DNA of 64,000 bases from Sphingomonas sp. (GCA_017304655.1 JAFKLY010000006.1:186001-250000); one strand, 5' to 3'. Positions 1-9,433 are shown, numbered from the stretch's first letter. Notes: generated by a model from the sequence alone, not told the origin. Made by a program: numbers and translations.

Positions 1-589
1 CGATCTGCGCATCCGCCACGCACGCGGCCGGGCTGGCGCTGGTGCTGGCGGCGCAGCCCTGTGTCTGCTCGATCCAGCGGGCAAAATCCTGCGCTTTCGC
101 CGCGTCGCGACCCCAGACGCGCACATGGCTGATCGGACGGACGACGCGCATTGCCGTGACATGGGCATGGGCCTGCTCGCCATAGCCCAGGACGGCAAGG
201 GTGGAGGCATCCGGATTGGCCAGCGCATCGGTCGCCAGCGCACTTGCGGCAGCAGTGCGGATCGCCGTGACTTCGCCGGCATGGACGAGCGCGACCAGCC
301 GGCTGTCGGACGGATCGAACAGCATGATGCCGCCCTGATGGGACTGCTTGCCGCGCCCGCGATTGGCAGGGTCGACGCCGATGATCTTCGCGCCGAACAG
401 ATCGCTGCCGCCCAGCGCGCCGGGCATCACGCCGAACAGTCGCCCATTGTCGAGCGGCATCACCTGCCGGAGCACCTGCCGCGTTTCCCCCTGCGACAGG
501 GCGATCATCGCCGCGCGCATGATCGTGACGCAGCGTGCTATCGGCAGCAGCCGGCGGACCGTTTCGGCGTCGATCACCAGCAGCGACAT
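1..589 (-). CDS. Ornithine cyclodeaminase / mu-crystallin family protein (partial, 3' end outside window)
   Basis: The ATG at 589 is preceded by a strong AAGGGGGAAGG ribosome binding site, and the frame stays open for 196 codons to the left edge, so the C-terminal part is missing. Visible family signs are GVMPGALGGSDLFGAKIIG, the QGGIMLFDPSDS segment, a substrate-loop arginine in TAIRTAAASALA, and the nucleotide-binding loop LAVLGYGEQAHAH. The family covers ornithine cyclodeaminase, ketimine reductases and pyrroline-2-carboxylate reductase, using NAD(P)H or bound NAD. The exact substrate cannot be told from this part. Confidence 0.85.
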   Translation of the reverse strand, partial: MSLLVIDAETVRRLLPIARCVTIMRAAMIALSQGETRQVLRQVMPLDNGRLFGVMPGALGGSDLFGAKIIGVDPANRGRGKQSHQGGIMLFDPSDSRLVALVHAGEVTAIRTAAASALATDALANPDASTLAVLGYGEQAHAHVTAMRVVRPISHVRVWGRDAAKAQDFARWIEQTQGCAASTSASPAACVADAQI

Positions 590-685
590 TCGGCCTTCCC
601 CCTTGCAGATGGCGCAACGCCCCCTCGCTAGCGGCTCGCGCAGGCGGAGGCGAGAGGCGATTGCGCCTTTGGGGGTGAGCCGGGG

Positions 686-2326
686 TTAGGCCCCCCGGAT
701 GCGGTCGATCAGCGCTGCGGGATCGGCGCAGGCATCGCCGCGCCAGGCGACATGGCCATCGGGCCGCACAAGCAGCATCGCGTGGCGATAGACCTCCGGC
801 ACATGGTCGTTGACCCGATCGAGCGGCAGCCATGTGAGCGGCACGGAGCGCTCGCGCGCCGCGTCCAGAAGGGGCTGCGGGTCGGCGCTGCGGTCGAGCG
901 TCAGCAGCGTATAATCCTGCCCCAGCAGATCGTAGAGCGAGCGGCCGTCCGCGAGGAAGAGATGCGGCACGCGGCAGCCCGGCACGGTCGAGGGCGTGTA
1001 ATCGTGCATGGTGTAGGCGGGCGCGGCCTCGCCATCATACACGATGAGCGGCGAACCTTCGTAGTAATAGCCGTAATTCAGGCCGGCACAGGCATATTGC
1101 TGGACGTTGAGCGCATAAGCCGCCTCGCCGACCGAACGCCGCGCCGCTTCGCCCGCGGGCGTCGCATCCTCGATCTCGGGCGGCAGGGTGTTGCGTTCCT
1201 TGATCGCGCCGCCGGCATGACCCATGGCGAAGCGGGAGACCTGCTCGGTGATCGGCTTGCGCTCGTCCACATAGGCCTCGAGGATCGCGTCCGATGCCCA
1301 TCCCTTGAGCGTGGCGGCCAGCTTCCAGGAGAGGTTCATCGCGTCGGCAATGCCTGCGTTCATGCCATAGCCGGCATAAGGCACCCAGAGATGCGCGGCG
1401 TCGCCGGCGATGAACATGCGGCCCTGGCGGAACCTGTTGGCCACCAGCCGCCGGCCGATCCAGTCCTCATTGGCGACCTGCGTGATCGGGAAGTCGGGGC
1501 CGACACCCAGGATGTTGCGAATGCCGCCGTCCCGATCGACCTCCTCGAAGGTCTCTTCCTCCGGCCGCAGATAATTGTGCACGAGCCAGCGGCGCACGCC
1601 ATCGATGGCGAGCACGGTGCCCGCGCGGTCCGGATTGTAGTTATAGTTCATCCAGGCCGGCTTGCTGCCCAGCGCGCCGAGCAGATCGGGCGCGTCGATC
1701 AGGGTGGATTGGACGCGCTGGACGACGGCATCGCCCTCCAGCTTGCCGCCGATGAGCTTGCGCACGCCAGAGCTGCCGCCATCGCAGCCGACGAGATAGC
1801 GGGCGCGCAATGTCCGCCGTGTGCCATCGTCGAGGCTGACCACATCGGCGGCCACGCCGCCATCATCTTCGCGCGCCGTCTCGAACTGGGTGTGGCTGAG
1901 GATATTGATGAGCGGATTGCGCGCAGCATGCGCGAAAAAGATCGGCTCGAAATAGATCTGGTTGACGCGGTGCGGCGGCTCGGGCGTCGGCCAGTTACCG
2001 TCCGGTCCGCTATGATCGGTGTAGCGGTTACGCCGACAGGGGATGGGGATGCGTGTCAGCTCCGTGCCGGTCATGCGCGTGCGGAACACGATGTCGTTGG
2101 GATAGTCGTTGGGCAGGCCCACGGCGCGCACATCGCGCGAGAGGCCGAGGCGCCGCAGCGTTTCCATTGTGCGGGAAGAGACATGATTGCACTTCACGCT
2201 GGGGGCCAGCCCGGCCGGCCGGGCTTCCACGACCGTGGTGGCGACACCGCGCCAGGCCAGATCCAGCGCCAGTAACAGGCCCACTGGTCCCGCGCCGATG
2301 ATGAGAACGTCCGCTTCCTCTCTCAT
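686..2326 (-). CDS. FAD-dependent aromatic hydroxylase (phenol / 3-hydroxyphenylpropionate hydroxylase-like)
   Basis: A 546-residue class A flavoprotein monooxygenase. The FAD-binding GxGxxG is GAGPVG at residues 11-16, the DG motif is at 180-183 (GCDGGSSGVRK) and the GD motif at 308-309 (FIAGDAAHLW). The C-terminal 150 residues fit the thioredoxin-like domain of the MhpA/TfdB/PheA branch. The expected reaction is NAD(P)H- and O2-dependent ring hydroxylation of a phenolic substrate. It stands alone, with a perfect palindrome just upstream of the start codon that suggests repression by a MarR or similar regulator. The substrate is not predictable. Confidence 0.9.
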   Translation of the reverse strand: MREEADVLIIGAGPVGLLLALDLAWRGVATTVVEARPAGLAPSVKCNHVSSRTMETLRRLGLSRDVRAVGLPNDYPNDIVFRTRMTGTELTRIPIPCRRNRYTDHSGPDGNWPTPEPPHRVNQIYFEPIFFAHAARNPLINILSHTQFETAREDDGGVAADVVSLDDGTRRTLRARYLVGCDGGSSGVRKLIGGKLEGDAVVQRVQSTLIDAPDLLGALGSKPAWMNYNYNPDRAGTVLAIDGVRRWLVHNYLRPEEETFEEVDRDGGIRNILGVGPDFPITQVANEDWIGRRLVANRFRQGRMFIAGDAAHLWVPYAGYGMNAGIADAMNLSWKLAATLKGWASDAILEAYVDERKPITEQVSRFAMGHAGGAIKERNTLPPEIEDATPAGEAARRSVGEAAYALNVQQYACAGLNYGYYYEGSPLIVYDGEAAPAYTMHDYTPSTVPGCRVPHLFLADGRSLYDLLGQDYTLLTLDRSADPQPLLDAARERSVPLTWLPLDRVNDHVPEVYRHAMLLVRPDGHVAWRGDACADPAALIDRIRGA

Positions 2327-2336
2327 TGAAACCTCA

Positions 2337-2348
2337 TTGATTAATCAA
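2337..2348 (-). promoter_or_regulatory. Palindromic operator upstream of the FAD monooxygenase
   Basis: TTGATTAATCAA is a perfect 12-bp palindrome lying 11 bases upstream of the monooxygenase ATG. On the minus strand a possible -10 hexamer (TATGCT) lies just upstream of it, so a bound repressor would block transcription start. The shape is typical of MarR-family operators. The cognate regulator is not identified. Confidence 0.5.
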
Positions 2349-2504
2349 CAATAGCATAGCGAACTGTTGGGGCAGATCAATGCGCAAAACGCCCGGTCAG
2401 CAGAAAGATCGTTTCCGCGTCGTTCGGCGCATTTTGATTGTCTGGCGAGAGGAGTCGTGGTTTGAGGCGACGCTCGTCGAGAGCAGGGTGGGATTGCAAA
2501 GGGA

Positions 2505-2717
2505 ATGAGCGTCCTGGACGCAGTAAGAAAGCTGGTTGTGAGGCTGTCGCCAGACCCAGTCTGCGACGATTGCATCGCGGATCGGCTGGGCCTGTCGCAG
2601 CGCCAGAATGCCAACCAAAAAACGCGTGAATTGGCGGGTCAGGACGGGTTCGAGCGCTTCAAGGCCGAATGCAGCCTGTGCGGCGCGACGAAGCTGGTGA
2701 TCCGCAAGCTGCGCTAA
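2505..2717 (+). CDS. Small CxxC...CxxC protein, 70 aa, function unknown
   Basis: A 70-residue basic protein with CDDC near residues 20-23 and CSLC near 56-59, the spacing of a zinc ribbon. The stretch between contains a polar helix-like segment (LSQRQNANQKTREL). The ATG follows AAAGGGA. The composition, with paired cysteines and a Lys/Arg-rich tail, is unlike an out-of-frame shadow. It lies alone on the plus strand between two convergent or divergent minus-strand genes. A nucleic-acid-binding role is possible but only inferred. Confidence 0.65.
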   Translation: MSVLDAVRKLVVRLSPDPVCDDCIADRLGLSQRQNANQKTRELAGQDGFERFKAECSLCGATKLVIRKLR

Positions 2718-2738
2718 ACGGGCAGCTTCTCTCCGCGC

Positions 2739-3947
2739 TTATTCGTGTCGCAAGGCGTCGATGGGGTTGAGGCTCGCCGCGCGCCGGGCCGGAAAATAAC
2801 CGAACACCACGCCGATCAGGGCCGAGATCAGGAAGGCGAAGACGTTGATCTGCGGATCGAACGTCCATGGCACCTGCATCAGCGGTGTCGCGATGGCGAT
2901 GGTGGCCTGCGCGATAATGAGGCCGACCACGCCGCCAAGGCAGGACAGCACGACCGCCTCGACAAGGAACTGCATCAGCACTTCACTGGCGATGGCGCCG
3001 ATGGCGAGGCGGATGCCGATCTCGCGCGTCCGCTCTGTCACCGAGACGAGCATGATGTTCATGATGCCGATGCCGCCGACGACGAGGCTGATGCCTGCCA
3101 CTGCCGCGACGATCTGTGTGAGCAGGGTCGTGGTGCCGGTCAGCGTGTCGGAGATCTGGCGGGTGTCGAAGATGTTGAAATCATCCTCCTTGCCGCCGGT
3201 GATGTGGCGTCGGTCGCGCAGCAGGGCCATGAGCGACGCCTGCACCTGACTGGTCGAATAGGCCTGATCGACGCCGACAAGCATGACGCGGATGTCGGTC
3301 GAGCCGGTGAAACGCCGCTGGACGGTCTTGAGCGGCATGATCACGACATCGTCCTGATCGCCGCCGAAGCCGGCCTGGCCGCGCGTGGAGAGCGTACCGA
3401 TCACATCGCAGCTGACGCTGCCGATGCGGAAGCGCTTGCCGATCGGATCGCCTGTGCGGAACAGGTTCTTCACCACGGTCGAGCCGATGAGGCACACCGC
3501 CTTGCCGGCCGCTTCCTCGGCCGGGGTGAAGGAGCGGCCGGCCGTCAGCGGCCAGGGCTGTACGGTGAAATAGGCCGAGGTGGTGCCGTTGATCGTCGTT
3601 GACCAGTTGGCGCCTTCATAAATGGCGGTGGCGGTCGACTGGGCCTGGGGCGCGACGGCTGTCACCCCAGCCACCTGTTGCTGGATGGCGAGCACATCCG
3701 ATGGCTCGAAATCCGGCGGTCGCGGGCCGCCACCACCGCGGCCGAAGCCCTGGCCGGGACGCACCTGGAGGATATTGGTGCCAAGCGAAGCGATCTGCTT
3801 CTGCACGGCGGCCGTCGTCGCCTTGCCGAGCGTCACCATCGTAACAACCGCCGCGACGCCAATGATGATGCCGAGCGTGGTGAGGAAGGAGCGCAGCTTG
3901 TGGCGCAGAATGGAGCGCAGCGCGAGCAGGAAGGTCGTGCCCAGCAT
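2739..3947 (-). CDS. MacB-type ABC transporter permease
   Basis: A 402-residue MacB/FtsX-fold permease. One membrane helix near residues 20-42 (TTLGIIIGVAAVVTMV) is followed by a large periplasmic domain and three C-terminal helices containing the conserved GGIGIMNIMLVSVTERTREIG segment. The MacB ATPase and permease domains are separate genes here. The start overlaps the ATPase stop by one base (TGATG), so the two are translationally coupled. It is the last gene of a four-gene tripartite export operon. Such systems move macrolides, lipoproteins or peptides out of the periplasm in an ATP-driven cycle; the cargo is unknown. Confidence 0.92.
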   Translation of the reverse strand: MLGTTFLLALRSILRHKLRSFLTTLGIIIGVAAVVTMVTLGKATTAAVQKQIASLGTNILQVRPGQGFGRGGGGPRPPDFEPSDVLAIQQQVAGVTAVAPQAQSTATAIYEGANWSTTINGTTSAYFTVQPWPLTAGRSFTPAEEAAGKAVCLIGSTVVKNLFRTGDPIGKRFRIGSVSCDVIGTLSTRGQAGFGGDQDDVVIMPLKTVQRRFTGSTDIRVMLVGVDQAYSTSQVQASLMALLRDRRHITGGKEDDFNIFDTRQISDTLTGTTTLLTQIVAAVAGISLVVGGIGIMNIMLVSVTERTREIGIRLAIGAIASEVLMQFLVEAVVLSCLGGVVGLIIAQATIAIATPLMQVPWTFDPQINVFAFLISALIGVVFGYFPARRAASLNPIDALRHE

Positions 3948-4663
3948 CAGTGCGTCGCCTTCTTGCCATGGCCAGGCTCGATCCGGTCGACCAGCCCGTC
4001 CTTGAAATGGACGATGGTGCGGGCGAACTCCGCCATGTCCGGCTCGTGCGTGACCATCAGCACGGTGATGCCGGCATCGCGATTGAGGCTGCTCAGCAAC
4101 TCCATGATCTCGACCGAGCGGGCGCTGTCCAGATTCCCGGTCGGCTCGTCGGCCAGCAGCACGTCAGGATTGGTGACGATGGCGCGCGCGATGGCGACGC
4201 GCTGCTGCTGCCCGCCGGACAGTTCGGCCGGCGTGTGGTCCCACCACTTGCCCAGACCGACCTTGTCGAGCGCGCTCATGGCCGCCTCGCGTCGTTCCTG
4301 CTTGGGATCGCCACGATAGAGCAACGGCAACTCCACATTTTCGAGCGCCGAGGTGCGCGCCAGAAGATTGAAGCCCTGAAAGACGAAGCCGAGATATTTA
4401 CGGCGCAGCAGGGCGCGCTGGTCGCGCTCCAGCGTCTCGACATGATGCCCCTTGAACAGGAATGTGCCGGATGTCGGCACGTCGAGGCAGCCGAGGATGT
4501 TCATCGCGGTCGACTTGCCGGAGCCGGACGGCCCCATGACCGCGACGAAATCGCCTTGCGCCACATCCAGGTTCACGCCCTTGAGCGCCTGAAAGGCGGT
4601 CTGCCCGCTGCCATAGACCTTGGTGATGTCGCGCAGGGAGATGAAGGCGCGATCAGCCACCAT
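3947..4663 (-). CDS. MacB-type ABC transporter ATP-binding protein
   Basis: About 238 residues with Walker A (GPSGSGKST), signature (LSGGQQQRVAIARAI), Walker B with D-loop (VLLADEPTGNLDSA) and the switch His (VMVTHEPDMAE). This is the LolD/MacB-type ATPase that drives the adjacent permease. I place the start at 4663 (MVADRAF) because AGCGGGGG precedes it; the upstream ATG at 4684 has no visible ribosome binding site. The gene overlaps the 3' end of the adaptor gene slightly, which argues for one polycistronic message. Confidence 0.92.
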   Translation of the reverse strand: MVADRAFISLRDITKVYGSGQTAFQALKGVNLDVAQGDFVAVMGPSGSGKSTAMNILGCLDVPTSGTFLFKGHHVETLERDQRALLRRKYLGFVFQGFNLLARTSALENVELPLLYRGDPKQERREAAMSALDKVGLGKWWDHTPAELSGGQQQRVAIARAIVTNPDVLLADEPTGNLDSARSVEIMELLSSLNRDAGITVLMVTHEPDMAEFARTIVHFKDGLVDRIEPGHGKKATH

Positions 4664-6056
4664 TGCCCCCGCTGCGCTGGCCATTACCGGCCGGACGGCT
4701 GGCGCCTTGGCTCCCCGTGCTCTGGGCGCTGCCGCTGGCGAGTTGGCTGGTGATCACCTGCATACCCGGCTTGAGACCACCGGACAGCACTTCGGTGCGG
4801 AAGCCATCGGTATCCCCCGTCGTGATCTCGATCGCGCGGGGCTTGCCGTCCTCGCCCTTCACATAGACTTGCTGGACGGCGCCGCGCCCCATGGTGGCGG
4901 TGCGCTGGGCCGCCTGGCCGGGACGGCGCGGCGGTCCCAGCGCGCTCGCGAAGCCGCTGGACTGGCTGGCGCCCTGCGCCTGCGGCGTGAAGCGTAGCGC
5001 CGCATTGGGCACCAGCAGGACATTCTGCTTGTCGGAGGTGACGATGTCCGCCGTTGCGGTCATGCCGGGGCGCAGGTCCAGCCTGGGGTTGGCGACCGAG
5101 AGATCGGCGGCATAAGAGACGACCTGGCTGCTGGTCGATGTCGTGCTGGTCGAGGAAGAGGAGCTCGCGCTCGTCGCCGAGAGATTGGAGCCGATGTCCA
5201 CGCGTGTGATCGTGGCGGGGAAGGTCCGGCCGGGGAAGGCATCGACCGTGAAGGTCGCCTTCTGGCCCTGCCGGACCGAGCCGACATCGGCCTCGTCGAT
5301 CGACACTTCCAGCTTCATTGCGGAGAGATCCTCGGCAATGACGAACAGGGTGGGCGTGTTGAACGAGGCGGCGACGGTCTGGCCCGGATCGACCTGACGG
5401 GCGAGCACGACGCCGGAGACGGGCGATCGGATGATGGCGCGGGCGCGCTGGGTCTGGCTCTGCGAGAGCGAGGCCTGGCTGGCGAGCACATTGGCCTGCG
5501 CCACCTTGAGCGCGGCCAGTCCGCGCTGCACATTGGCCTGCGCGGTCTGCATCTCCGTCTGCGCGGGCACCCGACCGCCGGAGAGGCGCGAGACTTCCTG
5601 GAAGCGGGCAAGCTGCGCCTGCGCTTCTGCCAGTGTCGCACGCGCCTGACCCACTTGCGCCTGATTGGCAGCGAGTTGCGCCTGTCCCTGGCGGATCTGG
5701 TCCTCGATCTGCTCCGGGTCGATTTCGGCAAGCGTCTGCCCGGCGACCACGCGATCGTTCACGTCCACCAGCACCTTGACGACGAGACCGGACAGCTGGG
5801 AACCGACGGTCACCTGATTGGTCGGCGCCAGCTTGCCGGTGGCCGAGACGGTCGTCACCAGCGCGCCGCGCTCGACCGGGGCGGTCGCGTAATCCACCTT
5901 GCCGGATCCGCCGAAGCAGCGTGCCAGCAGCAGCACGGCGATGAGCAGGACGAGGCCGATAACACTCCACCGGGCGTAGCGGCGCCATGCCGGCTGGGGC
6001 TTCACGCCCAGAAAATCGTCGAGCTGCTGATCTGCCATTTGGGGGTTCCCGGTCAT
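4653..6056 (-). CDS. Periplasmic adaptor of the MacAB-type efflux system (HlyD/RND family)
   Basis: A 467-residue membrane-fusion protein. An N-terminal membrane anchor (WSVIGLVLLIAVLLLARCFG) is followed by a lipoyl/biotinyl half-motif (SATGKLAPTNQVTVGSQLSG), a long Ala/Gln-rich alpha-hairpin (about residues 115-220), the second lipoyl half and a beta-barrel. A Ser/Thr-rich insertion and a Gly/Gln-rich C-terminal tail are unusual. The start overlaps the TolC-like stop in an ATGA arrangement at 6053-6056; a second ATG at 6038 is possible. It would join the inner-membrane MacB pair to the outer-membrane channel. Confidence 0.9.
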   Translation of the reverse strand: MTGNPQMADQQLDDFLGVKPQPAWRRYARWSVIGLVLLIAVLLLARCFGGSGKVDYATAPVERGALVTTVSATGKLAPTNQVTVGSQLSGLVVKVLVDVNDRVVAGQTLAEIDPEQIEDQIRQGQAQLAANQAQVGQARATLAEAQAQLARFQEVSRLSGGRVPAQTEMQTAQANVQRGLAALKVAQANVLASQASLSQSQTQRARAIIRSPVSGVVLARQVDPGQTVAASFNTPTLFVIAEDLSAMKLEVSIDEADVGSVRQGQKATFTVDAFPGRTFPATITRVDIGSNLSATSASSSSSTSTTSTSSQVVSYAADLSVANPRLDLRPGMTATADIVTSDKQNVLLVPNAALRFTPQAQGASQSSGFASALGPPRRPGQAAQRTATMGRGAVQQVYVKGEDGKPRAIEITTGDTDGFRTEVLSGGLKPGMQVITSQLASGSAQSTGSQGASRPAGNGQRSGGNGG

Positions 6057-7495
6057 TGGGGCGCGGTCGGGGTGGTGGTGCTGTCCCAGCCGCCGCCGAG
6101 CGCGGCGTAGAGAGCGATAAGGGCGGTCGCCTTGTCCGACTGCGCCTGGACGAGGCCGTTGCGCGCGGAGATGAGCGCGGCTTCCTGCGTGTTGAGCGTC
6201 GTGAAATCGGTGAGGCCGGAACGATACTGGCTGCGCGCGAGCAGGGCAGAATTGCTGGCGGCATCAAAGGCGATGCCGAACTGTTCCTCACGCTGCGTCG
6301 CGGATCGAAGCGCCGTCAGCGCATTCTCGACATCTTCCAGCGCGCCGAGCACGGAGGATTTGTAGGCGGCGAAGGCGGCGTCGGCGCCGGCCCGGCTGGA
6401 GCGCACTTGCGCATTCAGGCGGCCGCCGTTGAAGATCGCCTGGCTGATCGAACCGAAGAGGCTGCCCGTGATCGTATCCAGCACGCTGCTGAGATTGCCG
6501 GCATTGGCGCTCAGGCTGCCGCTGAGGGTGAGCGCGGGGAAGAGCTGCGCCTTGCTGACGCCGATCTGGGCAGTGGCGGCAGCAAGCTTGCGTTCGGCCG
6601 AGCGCACGTCGGGGCGCTGGCGCAGCACGTCGGCCGGGATGCCAGCCGCCACGCTGGCCGGGCCGGCTGGAATGGGCTGGGGCGCCTCCAGCAGCGGCTT
6701 GAGCGCCCCCGGCGCTTGCCCCGTCAGCACCGCGATACGCGAGACGGCGGCATTATATTGCTGCTCGATGGTCGGGATGCCGGCGGCGGTCTGCGCCCGG
6801 CTGGCGCGCGCCTGCTCGGCATCTACCGAGGAGACGAGCCCGGCCTGCACGCGGAAGCCCGCAATCTCCAGATTGTCGTCCTGAATGCCGAGGTTTGCCT
6901 TCGCATTGGCGAGCTGCGCCTGATAAGCGCGCGCGAGCACATAATTGCGCGCAACTTCGCTCTCGACCGAAAGGAGCATGGTCGCATAGTCGAAGCCCGC
7001 AGCCTCATATTGGGCGCGGCTGGCAGCGACGCCGCTGCGCACGCCACCAAACAGATCGAGCTGATAATTGGCGTCCAGCCCCAGCGAGAAGCTGCTGCGG
7101 CCGCCGGCACCTGCTGTCGTGACGGTGCCGTCCGGCAGGGTGAGCGTCGTGCCACCGCCCCGGATCGGCTCGGACCGGCTGTAACTGCCCGATCCGCTGA
7201 CGGTCGGCAGCAGGCTGGCGCCGCTCACGATCAGCGCCTCGCGCGCCTGGCGCAGTCGTGCGATCGACTGGGCGATGTCGAGATTGGTGGTCGCGGCCTG
7301 CTCGACCAGCTGGGTCAGCACCGGATCGTCGAAGGTGCGCCACCAGCGGGTCAGGTCATCCCGGCTCGGCGGGGCGGTCACTGACCAGCCATCGGGCACG
7401 CCCAGATCAGTGGCGCTGCGGGGGTGATAGGTCGGCCCGACGGTGCAGGAAGGGAGCAGGGCGACACCGGTCAGGAGCAGAAACGCACGCTTCAT
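6053..7495 (-). CDS. Outer-membrane efflux lipoprotein (NodT/OprM, TolC family)
   Basis: About 480 residues from the ATG at 7495, chosen because it begins a lipoprotein signal peptide, MKRAFLLLTGVALLPSC, with the acylated Cys at 17 in the lipobox LPSC. Two OEP repeats are visible, each with long coiled segments (QAATTNLDIAQSIARLRQAR; VESEVARNYVLARAYQAQ). The conserved PDVRSAERKLAAATAQIG appears in the second half. It is the first gene of the tripartite export operon and forms the outer-membrane exit duct. The N-terminal extension open upstream of 7495 has no signal sequence and is not used. Confidence 0.92.
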   Translation of the reverse strand: MKRAFLLLTGVALLPSCTVGPTYHPRSATDLGVPDGWSVTAPPSRDDLTRWWRTFDDPVLTQLVEQAATTNLDIAQSIARLRQAREALIVSGASLLPTVSGSGSYSRSEPIRGGGTTLTLPDGTVTTAGAGGRSSFSLGLDANYQLDLFGGVRSGVAASRAQYEAAGFDYATMLLSVESEVARNYVLARAYQAQLANAKANLGIQDDNLEIAGFRVQAGLVSSVDAEQARASRAQTAAGIPTIEQQYNAAVSRIAVLTGQAPGALKPLLEAPQPIPAGPASVAAGIPADVLRQRPDVRSAERKLAAATAQIGVSKAQLFPALTLSGSLSANAGNLSSVLDTITGSLFGSISQAIFNGGRLNAQVRSSRAGADAAFAAYKSSVLGALEDVENALTALRSATQREEQFGIAFDAASNSALLARSQYRSGLTDFTTLNTQEAALISARNGLVQAQSDKATALIALYAALGGGWDSTTTPTAPQ

Positions 7496-7701
7496 CGCGC
7501 CTGCATGATGCGATGAATGGTGTTCGTCCAGTAACCAATTGTCGCAAGTTGTTACGGAGTTGCGACATTGGCTTTCCCGACCAGCGGCGCGCGGCCTGAA
7601 AGTGGTCGAAGGAGACGTCTCGTTTCCGTCAAACTTCGCTTCTTTCACCCTTGCAGGAAGGCCAGTGCTGCGGTCGCCAGCCGACGACGATCATCTGCGC
7701 A

Positions 7702-9318
7702 TCAAGCCGCTGCATTTGTCTTTGCCCGGATCAGGTCGGAGGCCTTCTCGCCGATCATCATCGTGGGCACGTTGGTGTTGCCGGAGGGATCGTCCGGCAT
7801 GATCGAGGCATCCGCGACGCGCAGGCCTTCAATGCCGTGGACCCGCAACTGCGCATCGACCACGGCCAGCGGGTCTGTCCCCATGCGGCATGTGCCGACG
7901 GCGTGGTGGCGGTGATCGGCCTGGGTGCGGATGGCCTGTTCCAGCTCTTCGTCGCTTTGCCACTCGGTGCCGGGCCGCAGTTCTTCCTGGATGAGATCGC
8001 GCATGGGCGCCTGGGCGAACAGCGCGCGGCTCAGCTTCACGGCGTTGATCATTGCGGCCATGTCGGCAGGGTCGGTCAGCATGTTGAAGCGGATGCGGGG
8101 CAGCGCGGCAGGATCGGCGGAACGCAGATGCACCCAGCCGCGCGAGCGGGCATGGAGAATGCCGACCCGCGCGGTGAACGCATACACAGGGGGCGGGGTG
8201 ACTGCCGGAAACCAGAGGCTGGCATGCTGGTGGACGGGCATGGTGATGATTTGCAGGTCCGGCCGGTCGAGCGCGGGGTCCGTGCGCAGGAAGATGTTGG
8301 CCATGGTGCCGGCGGTAGCGAACGGCCCCTTGCCGGTCAGCGCCCAGCGCATCACGGCGAGCACCGCGCGGTCCAGGCGCAGGTGAGGCGTCAGGCCGAT
8401 CTTGCCCTTGGTCCGGTAGATGTTGAGCAGATTGGGGTGTTCCTGCAGATTCTCGCCCACGCCGGGTAGATCCTGGACCACCTCCACGCCCATCTCGCGC
8501 AGATGATCGGCCGGACCGATGCCGGAGAGCATCAGGAGCTGCGGCGAGGCGTATGTCCCCGCGCAGACCACGACCTCCCGCGTGGCATGGATGCGCTCGG
8601 TGCGCCCATCACGCCTGATTTCGACACCGGTGGCGCGGCGCGCCTCGGTCAGGATGCGGGTCGCATGCGCGCGGGTCAGCACGGTGAGGTTGGGGCGGCG
8701 CTTCATCGCAGGGCGGAGATAGGCGCGGGCGGTGCTGGCGCGCCGACCGGCATTGGTGGTGAGCTCCATGCGGCTGATGCCGTCCTGCACCGCGTCATGA
8801 TGGTCGCGGTTGAGGGGGATGCCCATGGCGGCGGCAGCTTGCGCCATCGGCTCGAAGAAACTCTCGGGTCGGTCCACCGGCGCATTACCCACCGGTCCTT
8901 CTGCGCCATGATAGGGGCCGGGACCGCGCCAGCTGCGCTCTAGCTTGCGGAAATAGGGGAGCACATCGGCATAGCTCCAGCCGTCCAGCCCCTGCGCTTG
9001 CCATCGGTCATAATCCGCGCGGTTTCCGCGCACGTTGATCATGGCGTTGATCGAGGAGCAACCGCCGAGCGTCTTGCCGCGCCAGATCGGCAGGGTGCGT
9101 CCGCCCAGGCCGGGCTCCGGGTCGGTCTCGAACGGCCAGATGTAGCCAGGATGGGCCGCGACCTTCGGGAAAGCGACCGGCATCGCCATGAAGGGATGGT
9201 CATCCCGGCGCCCGGCCTCGATGAGCAGCACGGAGACGTCCGGGTCCTCGCTGAGGCGTGACGCGACGATGCTGCCGGCCGAGCCCGAGCCGATCACGAT
9301 ATAGTCAAAGGCGCGCAT
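7702..9318 (-). CDS. GMC-family FAD oxidoreductase (choline/alcohol dehydrogenase-like)
   Basis: A 538-residue protein with the FAD dinucleotide fold YIVIGSGSAGSIVASRLSE at residues 6-24, the GMC signature 1 region (IWRGKTLGGCSSINAMI), signature 2 (AGTYASPQLLMLSGIGP) and the C-terminal active-site His-Asn pair region (HAVGTCRMGTDP ... GNTNVPTMMIGEKAS). The family oxidises primary alcohols, choline or polyethylene glycol at an FAD cofactor. It is divergent from a MarR regulator, which probably controls it. The substrate is unknown; aromatic or alkyl alcohols would fit the catabolic setting. Confidence 0.92.
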   Translation of the reverse strand: MRAFDYIVIGSGSAGSIVASRLSEDPDVSVLLIEAGRRDDHPFMAMPVAFPKVAAHPGYIWPFETDPEPGLGGRTLPIWRGKTLGGCSSINAMINVRGNRADYDRWQAQGLDGWSYADVLPYFRKLERSWRGPGPYHGAEGPVGNAPVDRPESFFEPMAQAAAAMGIPLNRDHHDAVQDGISRMELTTNAGRRASTARAYLRPAMKRRPNLTVLTRAHATRILTEARRATGVEIRRDGRTERIHATREVVVCAGTYASPQLLMLSGIGPADHLREMGVEVVQDLPGVGENLQEHPNLLNIYRTKGKIGLTPHLRLDRAVLAVMRWALTGKGPFATAGTMANIFLRTDPALDRPDLQIITMPVHQHASLWFPAVTPPPVYAFTARVGILHARSRGWVHLRSADPAALPRIRFNMLTDPADMAAMINAVKLSRALFAQAPMRDLIQEELRPGTEWQSDEELEQAIRTQADHRHHAVGTCRMGTDPLAVVDAQLRVHGIEGLRVADASIMPDDPSGNTNVPTMMIGEKASDLIRAKTNAAA

Positions 9319-9433
9319 CAGCTTGCGTCATTGTCGGTTGCGCCCGATGGCGCTCGCGCGCCCGTCGGCAAGCCTCCCCTTATTGGCAACAGCGTCCATC
9401 CTGCGCGATTCGCAAGTAGCGCGGTCCCTTTCA

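Noticed and set aside
752..2275. 507-residue open frame antisense to the FAD monooxygenase
   Set aside because: Arg/His-rich composition with no domain signs; a typical GC-rich shadow of a gene with clear family motifs on the other strand.
5140..5170. Ser/Thr-rich insertion in the efflux adaptor as a possible sequence error
   Set aside because: The frame stays open and the flanking barrel segments are in register; low-complexity loops are known in adaptor proteins.
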